Positions 33,801 through 41,521 of a stretch of DNA of 64,000 bases are shown piece by piece. The notes under the pieces are model-generated. The model was not told the origin of the DNA and searched no databases. It saw only the letters and a program-made list of their open reading frames with translations. A program made the position numbers and the translations under genes. Source of the stretch: Bacillota bacterium (GTDB lineage Bacteria; Bacillota; Clostridia; Christensenellales; SZUA-584). Position 1 is the first letter of the stretch, and the number at the start of each line of letters is the position of its first letter. The DNA lies in assembly GCA_023410475.1 (NCBI GenBank), contig JAEYPS010000039.1, forward strand, positions 1 to 64,000. The letters are read 5' to 3'.

Positions 33801-34912
33801 TTTTCAGGGATCTGATAATCCTTAAGCTCTTTGGCGAGGTCTTCCGGAACGAAGCCCGGGATTATATCCATCGCCCTCAGGACTTCATCTTGCGCGCTGT
33901 CTGCGTACTTATACTTGCCGGCTATCTCGGGATAGTTTTCCTGCAGCCAGCTGAAGCTGTATGCAAAATTAACATCGGACAGCACGTCGTTTGCAAAAGA
34001 CATCTCACCCAAGGCCTTTATATAAGGTGACTCAAAGCTTTTGTAGAATTCAAATATGTCCGGTTCTTTTTTTGTACCGAGGGTATCTATCATTTCTTCA
34101 AGCGTCTTCAAATGAGGGGAGTACCCGCCCAGCGCAGAATCGAAATCTTTCATGTGATAGTAGCCCAGCGCCGTTTTAAACTGGTCTTCGCCGTACTTCT
34201 TTACAAGCTGCGCTTCATTGTTTTTCAGATAATCGACCCAGTCTTCAGCGGTGCTTTGCTCCGGTGTTTTTCCGTTGAGCAGCAGCCCTTGCTCGTTTAT
34301 GGTCTTTTTCAGATCCGCAAATATATTCCGGGGCTTTTGGGGACTCGGCAGCTTTTTCACTTTTATGCCCGTCATTTCCTTGAACTGCTTCGGGCCGAAA
34401 AGCCTCTTTAAATAAAGCTGGTATGCTTTGTTAAAATCGCTCTGCTTTTTGTGAAGATCCTGCCAATTCTGCTGCAAGCCAAAGTCGGCGTCGAACCGCT
34501 GCTGAGACAGCCGGTTCGCGCCTTCATCCGCGGCTTTTCGCGCCGCGTAGCTCCTGTCTTCCGCGGCTTCCTGAATGGCGAGCTTGCTAAGGGCATGCTC
34601 CACGTTTTCCCGGTAGTCCTCGTGCTGCCGCTCTATGCTGCCGAGTGTATTTTGAAGGTTGTTCTCGTTTCGCTGTCCTATTGTGCGCTGCCCCGACCTC
34701 ATGGTTATGCCCGCCGCCTTATCGGAGCTGCGCGCCGCACGCTCCAGAAGAGCCTTGTTCACCCTCGCCTCGTCAGCCATACGTCTGTATGCCTCTTGGG
34801 CTTCGGCAAGATGCTTATCATAAAGACCGTAGCTTTTCTCGTAAGACGAGCCTTGGCTGCCAAGGCTCCTTAAAGCCTCTTCGTATATTTCGTCATTTGT
34901 GCTCTGAGTCAT
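30863..34912 (-). CDS. Phage ejection-like giant protein with polymorphic-toxin-like C-terminus
   Basis: The 1349-aa protein has three parts. Residues 1-190 are helical and Gln/Arg-rich and resemble the LysM protein encoded next door (compare GQRNENNLQNTLGSI and EMTGIKVK). Residues about 190-880 are helical and soluble. About 880-1120 is Gly/Ala-rich and hydrophobic (FFVGAGPAFMGLSSAG, FGVVGGTVAAQNV), like membrane-entering segments of podophage internal virion proteins. After a Pro/Gly-rich linker and a charged break, the last 120 residues form a distinct compact domain (DTMTLGKHTAG, GGSTYFDMGDKWN, FSHNP, GGFWYV) like C-terminal toxin modules. It has no signal peptide. The 109-aa gene after it may give immunity. 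Confidence 0.6.
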   Translation of the reverse strand: MTQSTNDEIYEEALRSLGSQGSSYEKSYGLYDKHLAEAQEAYRRMADEARVNKALLERAARSSDKAAGITMRSGQRTIGQRNENNLQNTLGSIERQHEDYRENVEHALSKLAIQEAAEDRSYAARKAADEGANRLSQQRFDADFGLQQNWQDLHKKQSDFNKAYQLYLKRLFGPKQFKEMTGIKVKKLPSPQKPRNIFADLKKTINEQGLLLNGKTPEQSTAEDWVDYLKNNEAQLVKKYGEDQFKTALGYYHMKDFDSALGGYSPHLKTLEEMIDTLGTKKEPDIFEFYKSFESPYIKALGEMSFANDVLSDVNFAYSFSWLQENYPEIAGKYKYADSAQDEVLRAMDIIPGFVPEDLAKELKDYQIPEKWDSASVGELLDTYAKRRNIAGEKKNGIFIMNKINRAAEQLGADMSDPFYLMGGIKHVTEIIESLSKNPDSAKEKDIKYVQAVINQLNNLPEIIQNNIDNQRRDQILYLIDTVNSDGIQTAFDRVNEAKGFEIASEYGKDILADTAVLIGQTGNYIHGMASNKELSKQAQIDAGNRFGTLEIRVNPKTNTREWATTFNTATGMLIIEPYLCSGVWRTDPQLHGFNDNISYLMMQQSMGLALDAEKVADLERGGMGAIVETIKSKPAGCYFEATENAVKEFLGDMLKYAEKDRKWKIKLGKAEAVDKDIRENGDFEAVVAAMPDVVGNWNPYFKPSSRGLFRPSADDLFGAVKTGYMVNHLQTEADEGIFFELEQGLKDGIITQEQFDGFIKQIEGNIAVTEDLREAWSGYGFITKDNLDTFTYLYKKGRETGDFTGFYEYFNIFETELTEAQWQAYYGRMKEITEEPGPLGEILSFVSSMGGTAASPIAYLETLSAAIVGEDVDTSSPAQLLTHGSTQFGELAVSTIEDPFLKKMARTVVYLAPRLPWFFVGAGPAFMGLSSAGIDAVQQNRMGATPWESAAHSTFTGAIDYFSSKALLNGFSRIMAGTSIPASFGAKILAYGVRAFKFGVVGGTVAAQNVFAKNLTDMLTVGDRSRYAQLANLFKSEGMTKDEAMTAAAVESFFAQPAKAFIESGGRSAAFSLFGSVLGEIKAGLGGAGTSGLPVVQGGSSPGGPNLPAIIPNGGVPAYTPDSVANAVKAVMALPPAALPAAEYNGIMNAYYAYGLNPADANAQIVIDLAGQSLEKAGSLKPEGSREEPDIDSKTGMGDNKSGNARDSIDGIEIIDGKVGGKIPADEFKAFRKLSIKNPDADTMTLGKHTAGQDSYTKMAGGSTYFDMGDKWNIIKKKYGLNNNEMFYYFNRPALDDAISGNKIIRFSHNPIDYSGSFLADEWEYIKDKLNLTDANLEFEGGFWYVRL

Positions 34913-34923
34913 ATGCCCTCCCG

Positions 34924-35715
34924 TTACTTCAGTTTGATTCCTGTCATCGACTCAAATTCTTTTTTTGTAATCCTTTTGTTCTTCAAGAGCTGAAACGCCA
35001 TATTGAAGTTGCTGTCGCTCTTTGCGAGATTATACTGACCCTGCTGCAAGCCAAAGCTTTTCTGCCAGTTGCCCTGGTCAAGATACGCTCTGCTTTTTTC
35101 GGAGTCTAGCTGGGCGCCTACACTTCTCTTATTCGATTCAAACTGGGTCGTGAGCTGGCCGAGCGCGAAATCGACGTTGTCAGTAAAGTCCTGCTGCTGG
35201 CGGCTTATACCCCCTAGGGCAGATAAAAGCGTGTTTATATTGCGCTGCTGCAGCGTCTGCGACATTCCGCCCGCACCCGAGAGCCCCATGTTGGCCATGC
35301 TCTCCTTGCGCGAGCGCTCCGCCATCTGCGTGTTGACATACGCTTCGTTCCTCAGCGGATCGAACCTTTTAGGAGCGTCGGTTTTTTGCTTATTGTAATC
35401 CGCGTATTGCGAGTCGTACTGCCCCTGCAGCGATTCAAACTGGGCCTTCTTAGAATTCTCATATATCTGGTCTATTTGGTCTTCCCAGTCAGCTCTCTGT
35501 GCACCCGAACCTGAATCAGCCGTACCGTCTGCTGCTCCGCCTGTTTCCTGCGAAGACTGGGTAGTAAACCCCGGCATATTCAAGGTCGCCCCCGCTCTTA
35601 TTACGTTTGGGTCTTTTATGCTGTTAAGGCCAGCAAGCTCTTTTACCGAGCTGTTATATTTCTTCGAGATCTTCGAAAGCGTGTCGCCCTTCTTAATCGT
35701 GTATGTACCCGACAT
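34924..35715 (-). CDS. LysM protein with phage internal-virion-like region
   Basis: The 263-aa protein starts with one LysM domain (residues 4-49: YTIKKGDTLSKISKKYN, IRAGATLNMPG) that binds peptidoglycan. A Gly/Ser/Gln linker follows, then a helical Gln-rich region (about 85-263) with LQQRNINTLLSALGGI and a final EFESMTGIKLK. This region is clearly homologous to residues 50-190 of the following 1349-aa protein. The style is that of small virion structural or ejection proteins. It lies 11 nt upstream of the large gene and 11 nt after the holin-like gene. Confidence 0.7.
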   Translation of the reverse strand: MSGTYTIKKGDTLSKISKKYNSSVKELAGLNSIKDPNVIRAGATLNMPGFTTQSSQETGGAADGTADSGSGAQRADWEDQIDQIYENSKKAQFESLQGQYDSQYADYNKQKTDAPKRFDPLRNEAYVNTQMAERSRKESMANMGLSGAGGMSQTLQQRNINTLLSALGGISRQQQDFTDNVDFALGQLTTQFESNKRSVGAQLDSEKSRAYLDQGNWQKSFGLQQGQYNLAKSDSNFNMAFQLLKNKRITKKEFESMTGIKLK

Positions 35716-35726
35716 TCGTCTACCCC

Positions 35727-36113
35727 CTATTTCTTCATCGCCAGCAGCCTTGCTTCGATAAGGTTCCTCACATACGCTCCTATATCGTCGGCACTGTTCG
35801 CTATTATCTCCAGCGATTTAGCCGACAGGTCGCTTACGAACATATCGAACGACTTCGCTGCTACCATTTTCACGTCGTCCGCAGAGAGTTTTCCGTCGGT
35901 GCTCTTTTCTTTTAGGCCTTCTACCAAGCTCGCCTGCAGTGACGCCACGACGTTGTCCGCGACGGCCTCCGCCTCATCAAGCGCGCAAAGAAGCGCTTCG
36001 CTGCGCGTCCTCTCACGAAGCCACGCAAACGCGGCTTTGGTGAGCGGAATTATTACCGCCGTAAACACTATTCCCATGACCGATATGACAATCTCGGTAA
36101 CATTTATCTGCAT
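35727..36113 (-). CDS. Holin-like protein (phage holin superfamily 6 / LLH type)
   Basis: The 128-aa protein has one N-terminal membrane segment (VTEIVISVMGIVFTAVIIPL, residues 4-23) and a long charged, helical C-terminal part with ALLCALDEAEAVADNVVASL, as in the LLH/holin-6 family. AGGAGG lies 7 nt before ATG 36113. Holins let lysins or virion proteins out; here the next genes are a LysM protein and a toxin-like giant, while an NlpC/P60 lysin lies only at 60.7 kb. The family call is from pattern, not a search. Confidence 0.65.
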   Translation of the reverse strand: MQINVTEIVISVMGIVFTAVIIPLTKAAFAWLRERTRSEALLCALDEAEAVADNVVASLQASLVEGLKEKSTDGKLSADDVKMVAAKSFDMFVSDLSAKSLEIIANSADDIGAYVRNLIEARLLAMKK

Positions 36114-36202
36114 CTTATGCCTCCTGAACATGTTTTTTTATCTTCTGGTTAAAGGGTACACCGCGAAACCTCTCATAATCGCTCATGTTCAGGAGAACAA
36201 AA

Positions 36203-36220
36203 AACCCGCCTAAGCGGGCT
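36203..36220 (-). terminator. Terminator between immunity candidate and holin gene
   Basis: CCCGC-CTAA-GCGGG stem at about 36205-36218 with TTTTTTGTT on the minus strand. It ends the transcript of the 638-aa protein and its small neighbour, so the holin-LysM-toxin genes form a second unit. Confidence 0.85.
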
Positions 36221-36311
36221 TTACATTAATGGGTTGCTTACAGATTATATACGCGCTTTGAGGGACATAACCCTTCGTTTTAGCGCTGATTACTTGAGAA
36301 TAAGGTATATC

Positions 36312-36731
36312 TCATTTATTCATATCGCCAAATGTCTGAAGTATGTCCTGTCTGCAAAAATATACTTTAGGATAATTGCTGTCTATGATATAAGCGTCTT
36401 CACCTGATAACAATATTCTGTTCTGGATGTTTTTGCTTCCATACAGTTTATACTTTAAGGCATTATCCCCCAGCGTATAATCAAATCTGCCTATTGCTTC
36501 ATAAGCAAACGGGGATATGCCTTGTTTCTTCATCGCTTGATATATTGCATTATATGTATCTTCATTAACAGATACGTATATTACTCCTTCAATATCTATC
36601 GTGTTGCCGGTAAAGTACCCATAGTCGATATATTCATATTTCTGCAGGGTTATATCATCCCAATATGCAACAACTACGATGACCAGAATGATTATTGCGA
36701 CAGCCAACACAACTTTGTATCTTGTTTTCAT
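36312..36731 (-). CDS. Small membrane-anchored protein, candidate immunity protein
   Basis: The 139-aa protein has one N-terminal membrane helix (residues 6-24) and an exported, Tyr-rich domain of about 110 residues with no known motif. It lies 63 nt after the 638-aa protein gene and just before a terminator. If that protein is a toxin, this is the natural immunity candidate, protecting from outside the membrane. This is positional inference; it may simply be an accessory protein. Base composition is lower in GC than the surrounding chromosome. Confidence 0.4.
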   Translation of the reverse strand: MKTRYKVVLAVAIIILVIVVVAYWDDITLQKYEYIDYGYFTGNTIDIEGVIYVSVNEDTYNAIYQAMKKQGISPFAYEAIGRFDYTLGDNALKYKLYGSKNIQNRILLSGEDAYIIDSNYPKVYFCRQDILQTFGDMNK

Positions 36732-36794
36732 TTATTACACACCTCTTTTCTTACTAAAGCCTGATTTTTAACCATATGTTTAGACATGCTCATA

Positions 36795-38711
36795 CTAGTA
36801 TAAGTCTATTGTGCTTACATATGAAAGCTCATTTTTAGTATTGGCATAAGTATTATGACCGCTGCCTATGCCGGCTTCTCCAAAGCCCTCATAAAGTTTG
36901 ACTTCTGCGCCCGAGCCAACGACATATACTCCCCCGTAGCCCATCCATCCGGGGACGGATGAATCACCCATTTCTCCAAATAGCCCTTTATATTTTTTGG
37001 GGTTGTTATCAAACAAATACTTGTTTATCAGGCCGTGATTCTCAGGATCGCCCGAGAAACCCCTGCCCCAGTACCCTTCTACGGGATGCGTGTGCAGAAG
37101 TTTTCTGTCTTGTCCGCCGCCGGCTCCTATGATTGCGTTAAAAACAACATTGTTCTGCTCTCCTTGTTTAACCTCTATGTAGTAATGATATGTCTTGACT
37201 TCTCCGGTCTGCGTATCAAGTATATCTATAGAGTCCAGAATCGCGCTGTATTCTGTGTTGTTTTTCAGCGTCAGAGGCATAGCTTCTTTTTTAAACGCAA
37301 GCACCGCGTCTTTTTCCGTGCTGTACAAAGGCACATCAAACGCTTGCAGCACACCCATTACATGGTAATAGCTGCCGTCATTTATCGTAAGATTATCTTC
37401 GTTCAAAGACCTGCTTTCTACCTTGATAAGGCTTTCACGGTCGATAACAGACTGGTAATACTCTTTGTATGAAGCCTCATAATCCCCGTATGACATTTTG
37501 TTATTTTTATATAATTCATCTATATCGTCCAAATGAGCCTCACCTACTATGTTCATCCCTCTGTTTATGGCAATTATCTCATTGTTGGCCAAGTCAATCT
37601 TTCCCTTGACCTCTTGGTACATCTTCGCGTTTCTTGCGTATAGTATATCTTCCTGATACTTTTTGGCCAAGCTTTGAACGGCCTGCAATCCTAACTCCAG
37701 GTCATGATACTTAAAGCTGTTAGGACTGTTGGAATCGGTAAATATCCTCTCTATAGACTCAAGCTGCGTTATAATTTCTTCATATTCTGCAACTTGCTCA
37801 TTATTTCCTAGTTTACTTGCGGCATTCAAGCTATATTGAGCAGATTTGAGGCCTTCTTTTATAAGCGAGCTGAACTCTTCGGATGGCTGGTATTTAAGCT
37901 TGTCCGCTCTTTCCTGTTTCTCAACATTATAGTTATTAAGATTCTGCTCTGAATATATATTTTCCCATGCATCATGTTTATCCCAGAAGCGGCCTACTTC
38001 TTCTTCATAGCTTTTCATATCCGGGTGTCCCGGTTCCACAGGAGGAGGCGCCGGTACGGGCGACGGGCTTGGCTCGGGCGGATATTCCCCATTAAGCCCT
38101 GCCATGCTTTGCGACTGGCGCGTATCTGATATAGACTTTATACGGTCTGCAACACTAGGCCTGCTAAACCCGATGCTGCCGGACATACGCCGCGCATCCG
38201 TCTCTGCTTCACTGTTTGCAGCTCTGAGCATATCCTTCGCGCTGCTCTGTGTGCCTATGCCCATAGCAACGCTTTTGCCGGCTTTCATGTCGTCGAGCTG
38301 CTTTTGTGAATTCTTTATAATCTTATCGATCGTGTCTACCTTATTATCCGCGCCCATCAGCATAAAGCTGTATTGCTGTTTATGTAGTTCGGCGATCCTG
38401 TTTTCAAGGCTCTTTATATCGTTGTCGTAATCGCTTAGCGAATAGGGTTTATTGGATATTATACCGCTATTTGTTTTCTCTGTATAGAACGCGCTATCCG
38501 CTTTGTTTTTGAATTGGTCCCTGTGCGGCAAACGCGTTACCGGCTGTACCGGGTTGTACGGCATCGCGGCGTCTGATACGCCGGGCTTTGGCACAATGCC
38601 GCTTTCGTTTGTATCACGAGCGCTCTGCTGTACGTAAATCTTCTCATATAATTCGTCGCCATACCTTTGCCTGAGTTCCTTTTCCCTTCTTTTGAGCTCT
38701 TCAAGAGTCAT
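36795..38711 (-). CDS. Large helical protein with HTHP (DUF4329/JAB-like) C-terminal domain
   Basis: The 638-aa protein has a helical, charged N-terminal part (residues 1-210), a Pro-rich linker (PPEPSPSPVPAPPPVEP, about 211-227), a helical middle and, from about residue 450, an alpha/beta domain with KTYHYYIEVKQGE, AIIGAGGGQDRKLLHTHP, then GFSGDPENHG. The HxHP followed by S-G-D resembles JAMM/DUF4329 metallopeptidase toxin modules, though the usual spacing (S-x-x-D) is not exact. It has no signal peptide. It lies upstream of a holin/LysM/toxin cluster and has a small gene after it. Function as a toxin is inferred. Confidence 0.55.
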   Translation of the reverse strand: MTLEELKRREKELRQRYGDELYEKIYVQQSARDTNESGIVPKPGVSDAAMPYNPVQPVTRLPHRDQFKNKADSAFYTEKTNSGIISNKPYSLSDYDNDIKSLENRIAELHKQQYSFMLMGADNKVDTIDKIIKNSQKQLDDMKAGKSVAMGIGTQSSAKDMLRAANSEAETDARRMSGSIGFSRPSVADRIKSISDTRQSQSMAGLNGEYPPEPSPSPVPAPPPVEPGHPDMKSYEEEVGRFWDKHDAWENIYSEQNLNNYNVEKQERADKLKYQPSEEFSSLIKEGLKSAQYSLNAASKLGNNEQVAEYEEIITQLESIERIFTDSNSPNSFKYHDLELGLQAVQSLAKKYQEDILYARNAKMYQEVKGKIDLANNEIIAINRGMNIVGEAHLDDIDELYKNNKMSYGDYEASYKEYYQSVIDRESLIKVESRSLNEDNLTINDGSYYHVMGVLQAFDVPLYSTEKDAVLAFKKEAMPLTLKNNTEYSAILDSIDILDTQTGEVKTYHYYIEVKQGEQNNVVFNAIIGAGGGQDRKLLHTHPVEGYWGRGFSGDPENHGLINKYLFDNNPKKYKGLFGEMGDSSVPGWMGYGGVYVVGSGAEVKLYEGFGEAGIGSGHNTYANTKNELSYVSTIDLY

Positions 38712-38890
38712 GCCGTGCCTCCTTTATAATATAGCCGACGCGTATCGCTGCTTCGCTATTATTCTTCAAACAAAGCATACATCCCGGAATCGCTCGCAAT
38801 CCCTCATATTTGCGCGTCAGATCCAATAACATATAGAAATATATATGTTTTGTGATATCATGTATATGGAATAAATCACGGATGGTTATC

Positions 38891-39580
38891 ATGAACAGTT
38901 TAAACGAAGTACTCAAAAAAGAGCTTAAACTGAGCGGGGCCTCGCTTGTGGGCTTCGCCAGCCTTGAAGGGATAAATGGAGCCGATATGAGATACGGCGT
39001 GTCTGTGGCTGTCGCCATACCTCCAGAGATAGTGGCGTCCATACACGACGGCCCGAATATAGGCTATTACAACGCCTATCACGAGCTTAACGCAAAACTC
39101 GACTCCATTGTGATTAGGGGCGAGATGCTGCTTGCCGATATGGGTTACAGCGCTCGTGCGCAAACAGTAGCCTCGGTTAGGGAGTTCGGCAGTTACCGCA
39201 CATGCCTTCCGCATAAGACCGTGGCAACGCGAGCGGGCCTCGGCTGGATAGGCAAGTGCGCTCTGCTCGTAACAAAGAAGTACGGCTCGGCGGTGAGGAT
39301 ATCCTCGCTTATCACAAACGCAGACCTTGAGTGCGCCGAGCCGGTTACCGACTCAAGATGCGGCCAGTGCAACGTATGCGCCGATGCCTGCCCCGCGCAG
39401 GCCGTTTCCGGACATCTTTGGTACCCCGGCCTCGACAGGGACACGTTTTATGATGTGCAGGCTTGCCGGGCAAAAGCGAGAGATCTGTCAAAAACACTGA
39501 TAGATAAGGAAATAACTCTTTGCGGAAAATGCATCGAAGTGTGCCCGTATACGCAAAAATACTTGAAAAAATCTCATTAA
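38891..39580 (+). CDS. QueG-like double [4Fe-4S] protein
   Basis: The 229-aa protein ends with two ferredoxin motifs, CGQCNVCADACPAQAV and CGKCIEVCPYTQ, behind a domain with HKTVATRAGLGWIGKCALLVTKKYG, the signature shared by epoxyqueuosine reductase (QueG) and related proteins. At 229 aa it is shorter than QueG (about 380) and lacks its cobalamin-binding N-terminal part, so it is probably a related Fe-S oxidoreductase of unknown substrate. ATG 38891 is preferred; 38882 is possible; neither has a strong ribosome binding site. Confidence 0.8.
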   Translation: MNSLNEVLKKELKLSGASLVGFASLEGINGADMRYGVSVAVAIPPEIVASIHDGPNIGYYNAYHELNAKLDSIVIRGEMLLADMGYSARAQTVASVREFGSYRTCLPHKTVATRAGLGWIGKCALLVTKKYGSAVRISSLITNADLECAEPVTDSRCGQCNVCADACPAQAVSGHLWYPGLDRDTFYDVQACRAKARDLSKTLIDKEITLCGKCIEVCPYTQKYLKKSH

Positions 39581-39599
39581 TATAACAGGAGGTCATAAT

Positions 39600-40409
39600 A
39601 TGTTTTGTCCGAAATGCGGCGCGCCTCTTAAAGTCGGCGCAGGATTCTGCAGCTCATGCGGAGCTTCCGTTGGCGAAGCGCCCGTTCAGGGAGGCTCTCA
39701 GCAGAGCGGCCAGCCCTTTGGCCAAAGGCCGCTGCGCTATAAGATTTTCGGGGATAACCTGCCCGCAGTCACAATAAAGCTTGACCCCGGCGAGAGCATA
39801 TACACTCAGTCGGGCGGCATGGTGTGGATGGACAGCGGCATAGTGATGGAAACGAACATGAAGGGTGGGCTAGGCAAGGGCATAGGGCGCCTTCTCTCCG
39901 GAGACTCGCTCTTTATGGCCACGTATACGTCAAACGCCCCCGATCAGGAGATAACCGTAGCATCCACATTCCCCGGTAACATAGCTGATGTCGGGCTGTC
40001 CGGAAAATCTATAATAGCGCAGAAAAGCGCGTTCCTCTGCGCTCAGCCGGGCGTAGCGCTCAGCGCCTACGTTACAAAAGGCATCGGCGCCGGGCTGTTC
40101 GGAGGAGAGGGCTTCATACTTCAGCGCCTTTCGGGCTTCGGCAGGGTGTTCCTCGAGATAGACGGCAGTCTCGTAGAGCGCACGCTTGCCCCCGGCCAAA
40201 AGCTGAGAGTTGATACGGGCAACGTCGCGGCGTTTGAGGAAAGCGTAGCGTTCCAGGCCGAGATGGTAAAGGGCTTTAAAAATATACTATTCGGCGGCGA
40301 GGGGCTTTTCCTGACCACGCTTACCGGCCCCGGCAAGGTCTGGCTGCAGACTATGACGCTTCCTGGGTTTGCGAAGCAGCTATTGCCCTTTATCCCCAGA
40401 AACGGATGA
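39600..40409 (+). CDS. AIM24/TIGR00266 family protein with N-terminal zinc ribbon
   Basis: The 269-aa protein has a CPKCGAPL...CSSCGAS ribbon in its first 26 residues and then a beta-rich AIM24 (TIGR00266) domain: LDPGESIYTQSGGMVWMD, LSGDSLFMATYT, GFILQRLSGFGRVFLEIDG and GGEGLFLTTLTGPGKVWLQT. Function in bacteria is unknown. AGGAGG precedes the start; it lies 19 nt after the QueG-like gene and may be cotranscribed. Confidence 0.88.
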   Translation: MFCPKCGAPLKVGAGFCSSCGASVGEAPVQGGSQQSGQPFGQRPLRYKIFGDNLPAVTIKLDPGESIYTQSGGMVWMDSGIVMETNMKGGLGKGIGRLLSGDSLFMATYTSNAPDQEITVASTFPGNIADVGLSGKSIIAQKSAFLCAQPGVALSAYVTKGIGAGLFGGEGFILQRLSGFGRVFLEIDGSLVERTLAPGQKLRVDTGNVAAFEESVAFQAEMVKGFKNILFGGEGLFLTTLTGPGKVWLQTMTLPGFAKQLLPFIPRNG

Positions 40410-40453
40410 GCAGTTAAAAACAGGTATCAATATTCAGCATATTGTAATTATAA

Positions 40454-40513
40454 TGCATAAATATAAGCTTTTTTGATATAATGCTTGCATATTTATGCGT
40501 TCTGTACTATAAT
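40454..40513 (+). promoter_or_regulatory. Promoter and inverted repeat of the amino-acid ABC operon
   Basis: TTGCAT (40485-40490), 17 nt and TATAAT (40508-40513) form a promoter. The palindrome GCATATTTATGC (40488-40499) starts within the -35 box and extends into the spacer, and an imperfect inverted copy (GCATAAATATAAGC) begins near 40455. This is a likely operator; an ArgR-like regulator is one possibility, unproven. Confidence 0.55.
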
Positions 40514-40556
40514 AGCTCCTGACGAAAATTTGTATTAAATGAAGGAGCAAAGAATA

Positions 40557-41393
40557 ATGAAAAAAACAAACGTATTTCGTATGATAATCGCCGCGGCGCT
40601 AGTCGTCGGCCTTGTGTTCTCGTTTGCGGCATGCGCTACTACCGCCGAGCAGCCGCCCTCGACGCCCGAAGCTACGGAAGCTGCCGCGACACCTGAAGTT
40701 ACCGAAGCTGTAGCGGAACCGACGGAAGACCTGCCGACGCTGATAATGGTAACAAACGCCGAATTCCCGCCGTATGAATTTTTTGAGGGCGGCAAGATCG
40801 TCGGCATCGACGCCGAGATAGCGGCGCTAATAGCTGACAAACTCGGCATGAAGCTTGAGATACAGAACATGAACTTTGATTCGCTTATAGCAGCGGTACA
40901 GAGCGGCAAGGCCGATATCTGCATGGCGGGCCTTACGGTTCGTGAAGACCGTAAAGCCGCGGTCGATTTCTCAACTACATACGCGACAGGCAAGCAGGTC
41001 ATAATCGTAAAAGAGGGTTCCTCTATAGCAGGACCAGATGACCTCGAAGGCAAGAAGATAGGCGTGCAGCAGAGCACCACAGGCGACATCTATTGCGCGG
41101 ACGATTACGGCGATGATGCGGTAGTCCGTTTCAACAAAGGCATGGATGCGGTGCTTGCGCTTTTGCAGGATAAGGTAGACGCCGTTGTAATAGACAACGA
41201 GCCCGCAAAGGTTTTTGTGTCGATGAACGAAGGGCTTAAGATACTTGAAACAGAATACGTTATTGAAGATTATGCCGTAGCTGTAAACAAAGGCAAGCCG
41301 GAGCTGCTTGAAGGCATCAACGCTGCGCTGGAGGAACTGATGCAATCGGGCGAACTACAGGCTATAATCGACAAGTACATCAAAGCTGATTAA
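40557..41393 (+). CDS. Amino acid ABC transporter substrate-binding lipoprotein
   Basis: The 278-aa lipoprotein (signal helix and Cys26 in FSFAACA) has a Thr/Glu/Pro-rich spacer and then a family 3 solute-binding domain: MVTNAEFPPYEFFEGGKIVGIDAEIAALIADKLG, SLIAAVQSGKADICMAGLTVREDRKAAVDFS, GKKIGVQQSTTGDIY and AVDAVVIDNEPAK-type segments (only parts quoted). It binds a polar amino acid outside the cell. ATG 40557 follows AAGGAG at 9 nt. Permease and ATPase follow downstream. Confidence 0.93.
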   Translation: MKKTNVFRMIIAAALVVGLVFSFAACATTAEQPPSTPEATEAAATPEVTEAVAEPTEDLPTLIMVTNAEFPPYEFFEGGKIVGIDAEIAALIADKLGMKLEIQNMNFDSLIAAVQSGKADICMAGLTVREDRKAAVDFSTTYATGKQVIIVKEGSSIAGPDDLEGKKIGVQQSTTGDIYCADDYGDDAVVRFNKGMDAVLALLQDKVDAVVIDNEPAKVFVSMNEGLKILETEYVIEDYAVAVNKGKPELLEGINAALEELMQSGELQAIIDKYIKAD

Positions 41394-41472
41394 TATAACT
41401 TGACAAACAAACTGTCCGCTGGTACTTTTTTAAGCGGGCGGAGATATAAATCCGGAAATTGTAATCTGTTAT

Positions 41473-41504
41473 AAAGGGCTGCCCGTTGTGGCGGCCCTTT
41501 TCAA
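41473..41504 (+). terminator. Intercistronic hairpin between binding protein and permease
   Basis: AAAGGGC-T-GCC pairs with GGC-G-GCCCTTT and TTC follows, 20 nt before the permease start. It probably halts part of the transcripts or protects the upstream message, giving more binding protein than permease, a common arrangement in such transporters. Confidence 0.65.
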
Positions 41505-41521
41505 GGTAAAGGAGGAAGCTT

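Noticed and set aside
30863..34912. MuF-type minor head protein as identity of the 1349-aa protein
   Set aside because: I see no MuF head-protein motif, and the hydrophobic Gly/Ala region and the match to the LysM protein fit an ejection-type protein better.
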